The notes under the pieces were generated by a model. That model saw only the letters and a list, made by a program, of their open reading frames with translations, was not told where the DNA came from and did not search any database. From NCBI GenBank assembly GCA_965206775.1, contig CBDBKU010000003.1, positions 1,736,001 to 1,800,000 of the forward strand: DNA of 64,000 bases, given 5' to 3'. Source of the DNA: VXMF01 sp965206775. Its GTDB lineage: Bacteria > Acidobacteriota > Terriglobia > Bryobacterales > UBA6623. Shown in pieces: positions 26,890 to 34,261 of the stretch (position 1 is the first letter of the stretch; the number at the start of each line of letters is the position of its first letter). A program made the translations under genes and the position numbers.

Positions 26890-28143
26890 ATGGGTCAGTT
26901 TCGCCGTTCGCAGGTCTCTGAAATCCTCACGCGCATACGAGAGAAACCCGAGCGTATCGTTTACGTCACCGGCCCTCGACAGACAGGCAAGACGACGGCT
27001 GTCCTGCAGGCATTGAGCGAGGTCGAACGCCCCAACCGATACGTGTCCGCCGACGCCGACGAACCGGTCGCGTTCCACCCCACGCCCCGAATCGCCGTTG
27101 ACGAGGCCACCCCCTCCTCTAGGATGGATCGCGATTGGCTTGTCCGGAACTGGCAGCGGAGCAGCCATGCCGCGGCCAAGTCTTCGAATGGCTTCGTCCT
27201 CGTTCTCGACGAAATTGAGCAGATTCCTGACTGGTCCAAGACGGTGAAGGGGCTCTGGGACGCTGACCGGCGCGCCGGTGTACACCTTCGCGTGGTGATT
27301 CTCGGATCGGCCAACCTTGTGTTGCAGGCCGGCCTCAGCGAGAGCCTCGCAGGCCGCTTCGAACCTCTACGTTTCACGCACTGGTCATTCCAGGAAATGT
27401 CGGAGGCATTTGGATTTGACATAGATCAGTACGTCTATTCCGGTGGCAGCCCAGGGGCAGCGCGTCTGGTTCACGACCCTGAGCGGTGGCGAGAGTATGT
27501 GTTGAGCGCGTTGCTGGAGTCGGCGGTCGAACGGGACATCCTTGGGGTGGCACGGGTCCAGAAACCGGCCCTCTTCAAGCAACTCCTCGAATTGGGTTGC
27601 GCATATTCCGGACAAGTGCATTCCTACACCAAAATGCTCGGGCAGCTGCAGGACGTCGGCAACACGACGACCCTAGCCCGCTACCTGGAACTGCTGTCAA
27701 GGGCGGGGTTGCTTGCCGGCATCGAGAAGTACTCGGGAAGCCCGGTCCGGCGCAAGGCGTCGATTCCCAAGCTGAACGTGCTAAACACAGCATACGCTTC
27801 GGCTTTCGCCGACTACGAATTCGAAGAGGCCAGGGGGGACCGGACGTATTGGGGCCGTTTGGTCGAAAGCTCGGTCGGAGCTCATCTGCTCAACTCCAAG
27901 ACTGGCAACACCCGAATCTACTATTGGCGGGACGGTGATTCCGAAGTCGACTTCGTCTTGCAACGAGGGAACAAGCTTGTCGCGATTGAGGTGAAGAGCG
28001 GAAGACGCCGCCGCAGCAAGCGAGGAATGGAAGAGTTCAAGGCCAGATTCCCTGGGTCTTCGTCTGTCGTCGTCGGGGCGGACGCCGTACCGTTGTCAGA
28101 GTTTCTGTGGGTCCCGGCCCGACACTGGTTTGGAGCGTCGTGA
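26890..28143 (+). CDS. AAA_14 / DUF4143 ATPase with C-terminal nuclease-like domain
   Basis: 417 residues. The N-terminal AAA_14 domain has Walker A GPRQTGKTT (28-36), Walker B VLVLDEIEQI near residue 105 and sensor-like VVILGSANLVL. The C-terminal DUF4143 half has LEQLLELG-like helical DNA-binding features (TLARYLELLSRAGLLAGIEKY), ending with EVDFVLQ...VAIEVKSG, the D...ExK pattern of a PD-(D/E)xK fold. Such proteins are common in genomic islands; their role is poorly known. The ATG at 26890 lies 170 nt beyond the IS, after an AT-rich stretch (TTGAGT at 26855, TATAGA at 26881). Its stop codon overlaps the next gene's ATG (TGATG), so the two are translationally coupled. Confidence 0.82.
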   Translation: MGQFRRSQVSEILTRIREKPERIVYVTGPRQTGKTTAVLQALSEVERPNRYVSADADEPVAFHPTPRIAVDEATPSSRMDRDWLVRNWQRSSHAAAKSSNGFVLVLDEIEQIPDWSKTVKGLWDADRRAGVHLRVVILGSANLVLQAGLSESLAGRFEPLRFTHWSFQEMSEAFGFDIDQYVYSGGSPGAARLVHDPERWREYVLSALLESAVERDILGVARVQKPALFKQLLELGCAYSGQVHSYTKMLGQLQDVGNTTTLARYLELLSRAGLLAGIEKYSGSPVRRKASIPKLNVLNTAYASAFADYEFEEARGDRTYWGRLVESSVGAHLLNSKTGNTRIYYWRDGDSEVDFVLQRGNKLVAIEVKSGRRRRSKRGMEEFKARFPGSSSVVVGADAVPLSEFLWVPARHWFGAS

Positions 28144-31100
28144 TGCAGGTCGTACATCGTACATGCACGGAGTTCCTCGAGAGCGACAGCGGCAATCCGG
28201 GAACTCCGCGGACTCTGGCCGACCTTCGCGGAATTCCAGCATACGTGCTGCTGGGCGGCCCCGGGGCCGGGAAGACGACGTCATTCGAGAAAGAATCAAA
28301 TGAAACCGGCAGCACCTTCGTATCGGCTCGCGACTTTGTCACCGTAGGGATCGGCCCAGGATGGCAGCGGGGGACCCTGTTTATTGACGGCTTGGACGAG
28401 ATGCGACCTGTACGAGCTGATCCGAGACACCCGCTAGATCGCATTCGTACGCAGCTGGAGGATTTGGACCGGCCCGAGTTTCGCATCTCCTGTCGCGATG
28501 TGGACTGGCTGGGAGCCAATGACTGGGAGCGCCTGAAGCGAGTGTCACCCGATGGCACCGTTCGCGTGTTCCGCTTGGACCCCCTCGATCAAAAAGGCAT
28601 TGTCCAGATCGCCGGAGCCCTTCTGCGACCCGCCACACCAGAGGAATTCATCAACGAGGCGCGCCAGAGAGGAATCCAAGGCCTTCTCGAGAACCCGCAA
28701 AGCCTAACGCTGCTCCTTCGCGCCACCACATCAGACGACTGGCCGGAGTCGAGGAGGGAGACCTACGAGCGCGCGTGCGAGAGCTTGTCCCTTGAATCGA
28801 ACGACGAGCACTTCTCGGGGAATCCGAAGCGACCAGGCACGTCAGCCTTGCTGAAATCGGCGGGAAGGCTCTGCGCGACCCTGATCATGACCGGTATAGA
28901 CGGGTACTCCCGTGGGCTCGTCGAAGACGAGAGGCGATTCGTTCCCTTGAACGACGCTATCCCAGACGGTCACGAAACCGCCAGATACGCAGTGCGCTCG
29001 CGCCTCTTCAAGTCCATCGCCACCGACATCACAGCGCCCGTTCACAGGTACGTTGCCGAGTTTCTCGCGGGACGCTATCTTGCCGGTCTCGTTGGCAAGG
29101 GCACGCCGCCAAGCCGGGTTCTCGCACTCTTGACGGGCTATGACGGGTATCTCGTTTCCGAGTTCCAAGGACTCTCGGCGTGGCTCGCAGCTCATTGTAA
29201 GGAGAGCCGGGCACTCATCATGGACCGGGATCCGGTTGGCACTCTCTTGTACGGAGATGTCACCGGGTTCTCGTGCGAGGAAAAGACCAGGCTCATCCAG
29301 GTCGTCGCGGAGCACTTGGAAAGACACAAGGGAATTGACGACCTTCTCTTCAAGAGGAATTCGGGCGTGGCAGGCCTCGCGACGCCCGACATGGCCGACT
29401 CGCTCCTGGCGGTGCTGCATCGTCCGGACAAGGGCAGCGCTGCCCGTCGAGCAACGATTCTGGCACTGAGAGCCATCCAGGTCGCTCCGCGCAATCCCGG
29501 GCTCGGTGCTGCGGCGCTGGAGCTTCTCGAGAACAAGAGCACTCATCCCCGAATTCGGAGCGAGGCCCTCGAGGCGTATGCCGAGCATTCGGAGGACTCC
29601 GAGCAGCGCGCCCTTCTGGAAAGAGTTTGGAACGGCACGATAGCGGATCCGGAGGATCAACTGCTCGGACGACTCCTAACCTATCTCTACCCCACCGTTG
29701 TGGGCCCGGCCCAAGTCGTTTCCTACATGAGATCGCCGAGGAATGCTCGGCTCTACGGGTCGTACAGGCGCTTCTGGCAGTCTCGAGTCCGTGACGAGAC
29801 CGATTTGCAGCGAATCGCGGAACTGCTTGACGCCATGGCAGCGAACCTGACGACCATCCGTAAGGAATTCGACGAGAGGTACGGCTCGGGAGCATCCCTC
29901 TTTCGATATCTGCCATCCAGATTGTTGGCCCGTTACCTGTGCTCCGAGACAGGTCCAGTGGACTCGGCCCGATTTTGCGACTGGCTGGAGTTGGTTTCTG
30001 ACGACCGAGTTTCCCCCACCAGGGCGGATGACTGGGCAACGATTCGTCAGTGGCTGGCTGACCGGCCCGGCGCGGTCGAGTCGATCTTTCGCGTCGTCGC
30101 CGAGAGGAGGGCCGGAAAAGGAGACCTCGGGCAATGTGTCGATCGAGCCCGGCGCTTGATGCTTGGCGTACCGTTTCCGTCTAGATTCGAGAGCTGGTGC
30201 GACGAGAGTGGTCGTCAATCGACCGAAGAGCGCGTCGCGCGCGTATTCCTGAGCAGCGCGCGAACGCTACGCGAGAGGAGCGAGTCGGGAACGGACTCTG
30301 CAACGCTTCTCGAGGGCGAGCGCAGCCCCCGGCCCTCGCTGGAAGAGCTACTGGATGGAAGCGCTCCGATCGAACGGCCAGTCATTGCGCCAACCGGAAA
30401 GGCAACCGACCCGATCGGCCCCGAAAGGCTGGAATGGCGGTCGCACGCGAGAGCGAGGGAGCAGTTGCTGCGGCAGAATCGCTGCGCCCCAACGTTTCTG
30501 GAAGGTCTGGCTGAAGCGTATTTCGGAAACTCCTACGTCGCAGAGGGAACCGATCCCGCGGAAAGGCTCCACGATCTGCTGGGTGCCGGGAGCTTGGTGG
30601 ATGCAGCGCTAACCGGCCTCCGTGAATCAGTGAAACGCGACGACGTGCCCACTGACAGCGAGATCCTGAGACTCCATTCCCAAGGCCAATGGCATCGCCT
30701 CGCACTGCCGGTCTTGGCCGGTGTCGAGGAAATCGACCGCGGGGCGACACCTCTCCTTGACTCCCTTGGCCATGAACAGCTTCGGGTCGCGCTGGCCTTC
30801 CACTTTACGACAAGGCGGGAGCATCCGGCCCCATACGAGTCCGCAACACCGGAGAGCGGCGAGACGAAGTTCCCGCGATGGTACCGGAGGCTAGTCGAGT
30901 CCGATCCCGGACTCGTCGCGGACATGATGATCGAGTCTGTTCGATCGGAAATCCAGAAGGGTCTCGTGTTGGACGACGAGCTCCGGAATCTGCTGCAGGA
31001 GGAAAGTCATGCCGAAATCGCGCGCCGGGTGTCGCTGCCTCTCCTTAGCCTGATTCCAGCTCGATGCAGCGATACCCAGCTCGACGGACTTGAACTGGTT

Positions 31101-32192
31101 CTGAAGTCTGCCTTGATGCATTGCGAGAAGAGCACATTGCGGGCCGCGATCGAGGAGAAACTTGGCCGCAACAGCATGACTGACGGCCAAAGGGTCTACT
31201 GGCTCGCGGCCGGCCTGTTCGTGAACCCGTCCCAGTACCGCGAGGAGCTAGACCGATACGTTGCACTAGAGGACCAGAGAATCGGCCATCTTGTCGCCTT
31301 TATCGCCGGAAGCCCGTATCGGGATGACTGGCATCTTCCGTTCGAGTCCCTTGACGCGGCATCCCTCGAATCGCTCGTCCTGCGCGGCGGGAAACTCCAC
31401 CGGCCGCTCAGCCAGCACACCCAAGCAGTCAGGGCATCGGCCCTTATCGAGAGTCTGGTCAGGCAACTCGGCAATGACCCGTCCGAAGAAGCGACTGACT
31501 CCCTCGAACGACTCTTGCTTGCACCCCATCTGGACCCCTGGCGCTTTGTCATTCAGTATTGGCAGCGTCAGCAGCGCGAGGTCCGTCGAAATGCGTCCTA
31601 CGCATACCCTTCGATCAAGCAAGTGGGCCGAACGCTTGAGTGCTCCGATCCCGCCAATGCGATGGATCTCCTGGCCGCTACAGTTGACTGCCTCCGAGAG
31701 CTTGCGAGGGACTTCCGGGATGGAGACACATCGGGATGGCGCCAATTCTGGAACTGGGCCGACATACCGACCCCGAAGCGCGAAGAACTGTGCAGGGATC
31801 TCTTGCTCGACTTTCTACGAGCCCGCTTGAAGCGGGCAGGCGTGGACGCGCAACCTGAGGGCCGCTATGCCGACGACAAGCGAGCGGACATCCGGGTTTC
31901 CTTCGGAACATTCAATGTCCCGGTGGAAATCAAGAGGAGCACTAACCGCACGCTCTGGTCAGCTGTCAGGAGCCAGCTGATCAAGAAGTACGTCCGCGAT
32001 CCCGGCACGAACGGACATGGGATCTACCTCGTTCTCTGGTTTGGCAAGAAGGGTGTTCCGATGCCGCCGAGCGGTCCCCCCCTCCAGAGTGCCTGCGAGC
32101 TTGAGCAGAGGCTGCGAAGCAGCTTGTCGTTTGATGAAAAGCTAAAGATATCGATCGTCGTGATGGATGTTGCGCTTCCCGAAAGTCAATGA
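28143..32192 (+). CDS. Large P-loop NTPase (NACHT/STAND-like) with C-terminal nuclease-like domain
   Basis: 1349 residues from the ATG at 28143, which overlaps the upstream stop by one base (TGATG). Residues 38-46 are a Walker A motif (GGPGAGKTT), and residues 79-86 (LFIDGLDE) a Walker B with the extra acidic residues typical of NACHT/STAND NTPases. The long middle part (about 250-1150) is leucine- and arginine-rich and looks helical, like HEAT-type repeats, but no single repeat is obvious. Near the C-terminus, DKRADIRVSFGTFNVPVEIK (D near 1249, E1262, K1264) forms a D-ExK nuclease core with a downstream Q in RSQLIKKY. The design (sensor/NTPase plus effector nuclease) resembles antiphage defence proteins, but I do not recognise a named system. 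Confidence 0.75.
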   Translation: MQVVHRTCTEFLESDSGNPGTPRTLADLRGIPAYVLLGGPGAGKTTSFEKESNETGSTFVSARDFVTVGIGPGWQRGTLFIDGLDEMRPVRADPRHPLDRIRTQLEDLDRPEFRISCRDVDWLGANDWERLKRVSPDGTVRVFRLDPLDQKGIVQIAGALLRPATPEEFINEARQRGIQGLLENPQSLTLLLRATTSDDWPESRRETYERACESLSLESNDEHFSGNPKRPGTSALLKSAGRLCATLIMTGIDGYSRGLVEDERRFVPLNDAIPDGHETARYAVRSRLFKSIATDITAPVHRYVAEFLAGRYLAGLVGKGTPPSRVLALLTGYDGYLVSEFQGLSAWLAAHCKESRALIMDRDPVGTLLYGDVTGFSCEEKTRLIQVVAEHLERHKGIDDLLFKRNSGVAGLATPDMADSLLAVLHRPDKGSAARRATILALRAIQVAPRNPGLGAAALELLENKSTHPRIRSEALEAYAEHSEDSEQRALLERVWNGTIADPEDQLLGRLLTYLYPTVVGPAQVVSYMRSPRNARLYGSYRRFWQSRVRDETDLQRIAELLDAMAANLTTIRKEFDERYGSGASLFRYLPSRLLARYLCSETGPVDSARFCDWLELVSDDRVSPTRADDWATIRQWLADRPGAVESIFRVVAERRAGKGDLGQCVDRARRLMLGVPFPSRFESWCDESGRQSTEERVARVFLSSARTLRERSESGTDSATLLEGERSPRPSLEELLDGSAPIERPVIAPTGKATDPIGPERLEWRSHARAREQLLRQNRCAPTFLEGLAEAYFGNSYVAEGTDPAERLHDLLGAGSLVDAALTGLRESVKRDDVPTDSEILRLHSQGQWHRLALPVLAGVEEIDRGATPLLDSLGHEQLRVALAFHFTTRREHPAPYESATPESGETKFPRWYRRLVESDPGLVADMMIESVRSEIQKGLVLDDELRNLLQEESHAEIARRVSLPLLSLIPARCSDTQLDGLELVLKSALMHCEKSTLRAAIEEKLGRNSMTDGQRVYWLAAGLFVNPSQYREELDRYVALEDQRIGHLVAFIAGSPYRDDWHLPFESLDAASLESLVLRGGKLHRPLSQHTQAVRASALIESLVRQLGNDPSEEATDSLERLLLAPHLDPWRFVIQYWQRQQREVRRNASYAYPSIKQVGRTLECSDPANAMDLLAATVDCLRELARDFRDGDTSGWRQFWNWADIPTPKREELCRDLLLDFLRARLKRAGVDAQPEGRYADDKRADIRVSFGTFNVPVEIKRSTNRTLWSAVRSQLIKKYVRDPGTNGHGIYLVLWFGKKGVPMPPSGPPLQSACELEQRLRSSLSFDEKLKISIVVMDVALPESQ

Positions 32193-32316
32193 GCCTTCAA
32201 TCCGCTCCGCCCCTGGACGCGCAGAACGATCTCGAGGGATTTACTCAAAGTCACCTTCGAAACCCATTCCCCTAGTTTCGAAACGTTCGGCTCAAAACTT
32301 CAAGCAACTACCAGTG

Positions 32317-32344
32317 CCCCTAGACCTGCGAAAACACCTAGGGG
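32317..32344 (+). promoter_or_regulatory. Hairpin covering the ribosome binding site of the GIY-YIG gene
   Basis: CCCCTAG (32317-32323) and CTAGGGG (32338-32344) form a perfect 7-bp stem with a 14-base loop. The right arm contains AGGGG, the best Shine-Dalgarno candidate for the ATG at 32357. The hairpin could reduce translation or act as a partial terminator after the NTPase gene. Confidence 0.4.
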
Positions 32345-32356
32345 AACTTCAAATCA

Positions 32357-33275
32357 ATGCCTGATCCGGCGAACTCTCGCGGTCGCACCCTGAAGCTCTA
32401 CTTGGTCGACGGCTCGCCATCGGCAGTGATCTCGGCCGAGCTTGGCAACTGGTCCGGCAAGGTTCTCGTTGCATCGCGCTCCGTGCTCCCTGACTTGATC
32501 GGACGACCAGAGACCGACCAGACCGGGGTCTACCTGCTGACCGGGCCGGATCCAGCAAGCTCGAACCGAACTCTCGTCCATGTTGGGGAAAGCGACACCA
32601 TCAAGAAGCGTCTGATCAGCCACGACGGTGACGAATCCAAGCAGTTCTTTACCCGTATTTGCGTCATCGTCTCCAAGGACGAGAATCTCACCAAGGCACA
32701 TGGCCGCTATCTGGAAAGCCGGCTCCTGGTGTTGATCAAGGGGGCGGCTCGTGCCCGCGCAGTCAACGGTATCCAACCCCAGTTCCGCGGCCTTCCGGAA
32801 CCCGAGATCGCAGACATGGAGGGATTCCTGTCTGAGATCGAGGTGCTGTTGCCAGTGCTTGGCTTCGATTTGCTGCGTGAGGGGGCTGATCCGGAACCGT
32901 CAAGAAACGTCGAATCCGGCAAGAGGCCGACATTCTTGCTAGCTCAGGCCGGCATCTCCGCGCGCGCAAGAGAGGCTGGCGGCGAGTTCGTCGTCCTAGC
33001 CGGCTCGAGAGCCCGCGTGAAGGAAATCAAGACGTGTCCCGACGGCCTAAGGGACTTTACGCCGGGAGCTTGTCGAGGATCGCGTGCTAGCCCAGGAAGC
33101 CGGCGGAGAGTTCTATCGGTTTGAGCGTGATGTTCCGTTCGGTAGCCCTTCGGGCGCGGCGTCGTTTGTGTATGGAGGAAACCTCAACGGCCGCAAGCGT
33201 TGGAAGGTGGAAGGGTCGAACCTGAGCTACGGGGAATGGCGTGACAAGCGCCTAGCAGCAGCACGGGGCGATTAG
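32357..33275 (+). pseudogene. GIY-YIG nuclease with DUF4357 domain, frameshifted
   Basis: The first frame (32357-33124) encodes a GIY-YIG-like domain at residues 55-125: TGVYLLTGPDP, LVHVGESDTIKKRLISH and RYLESRLLVLIKG, with His in place of the second Tyr. The start of a C-terminal DUF4357 domain follows (GGEFVVLAGSRARV). The reading then turns to nonsense after GLRDF. The rest of DUF4357 is found in another frame up to a stop at 33273-33275: REFY-type GGEFYRFERDVPFGSPSGAA and NGRKRWKVEG. Removing one T from the TTT at 33056-33058 restores a continuous protein (LRDLRRELVEDRVLAQ). Either a real inactivating frameshift or a sequencing error in a short homopolymer. The gene is third in the cassette with the two NTPase genes. 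Confidence 0.75.
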
Positions 33276-33512
33276 GTCGAATTCTCTTGATCCTCTGCCG
33301 ACCAGGGTGGCCGGCATGCTGCCATCCACCGCATGCCCGCCGGCGTTGGCAATGGCATGCTCTCCGAGATTGAGATCCGCATTGGCACCGCCCGGGTTCG
33401 AGATCGTGCCGCTGTTGAGCATCAAGGCGTCAGCGGAGATCCCGCTACCGTCCGCGTCCATGTCCTGGGCTTGCAGTTCGTAGCGAAATAGAATTCGCGC
33501 TACTCCCCGCAT
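33252..33512 (-). pseudogene. Fragment resembling a repeat module of large surface proteins
   Basis: An 86-codon open frame on the minus strand. It contains FRYELQAQDMDADGSGIS, ADALMLNSGTISNPGGANAD and LNLGEHAIANAGGHAVDGS. That pattern resembles a short module often repeated in very large cadherin-like or Ig-like bacterial surface proteins (VQASDxDxDGISIxANALxLNGGTI... DADL). There is no gene around it to belong to, so it looks like a stranded fragment. It overlaps the end of the GIY-YIG gene on the opposite strand. Identification rests on memory of the motif only. Confidence 0.35.
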
Positions 33513-33540
33513 CGGTGGATGACACTCCTCACGCTATCCG

Positions 33541-33971
33541 CGGACTTCGATCGCAGTCGATGCGAACATTCTTGTGCCTTCCCACCGGGCGGGCTCCGAG
33601 TGGCACGCTTCCGCGGCATCGGCGATGAGGAGCCGTGCCGAGGGACGCGAGCCTTGGGCGATCGTGGCCGTGCATCCACGGGTTCTCGGCAATCGTCACG
33701 AACCCGCGCATATATGTCCCGCCCTCAACGACCGACGAACTAGGTGGAGGCTTGGATCGACTCGCCTTCAGTGGTCATGCTCTGCGAGTCCAGCGACCAT
33801 TGGACCCTGCTGAAGAGGTTCCTAATTCGGGAAAAGGTCAGGAGCCCCATGGTGCACGACGCTCGGATCGCAGCCATCTGCTCTTCGCACGGAATTTCCG
33901 AGCTCTGGACATCGGACCGCGACTTCAGTCGCTTTCCGGCACCTGCCAAGCGAAACCCTCTGCTGGCGTGA
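33541..33971 (+). pseudogene. Decayed VapC (PIN-domain) toxin
   Basis: Three successive frames together spell a PIN-domain toxin. Frame one (from about 33550) is IAVDANILVPSHRAGSEWHA with the first catalytic Asp, up to GREPWAI. Frame two reads WPCIHGFSAIVTNPRIYVPP and STTDEL. Frame three (33744-33971) reads VEAWIDSPSVVMLCES, SPMVHDARIAAICSSHG and SELWTSDRDFSRFPA, with the remaining acidic residues, ending at the TGA at 33969-33971. The shifts lie near 33660 and near 33740. No start codon survives at the N-terminus, and no antitoxin gene is visible upstream. Confidence 0.7.
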
Positions 33972-34261
33972 ATGGAATGGCGGGGCTGGTGAGGGGCATG
34001 TCGGTTCCTGACGTGCCACAGGAGTCGATCTCAAGCCTGGGACGGACCAAGTCCTGACGCGTCTTCACAAGGAGCACTCAGGCGCGGGAAGCACCGCGAA
34101 GACTTCCATGCGGAATGCCGGGCCGTCGGCCCGGAGGCCGCTGTACGCCAGCAGGAGGGTTGTGGCCTGGACCGCGAGCCTCCCCATTCGCTCCAAGGGA
34201 GGCCTCCGTATTGCAATCGCCATCGCGCCCCGACTCCAGCCCGGCCAGTTGGCGCGTCGGA
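33972..34261. other. Intergenic gap downstream of the Kef-type gene
   Basis: About 290 bases. A 66-codon minus-strand frame (34065-34265) overlaps the end of the antiporter gene but has no recognisable character and is not called. No terminator was identified. Confidence 0.35.

Noticed and set aside
33252..33512. Treating this frame as an intact gene
   Set aside because: It is a single module without signal peptide, anchor or neighbours and overlaps the GIY-YIG gene; kept only as a low-confidence remnant.
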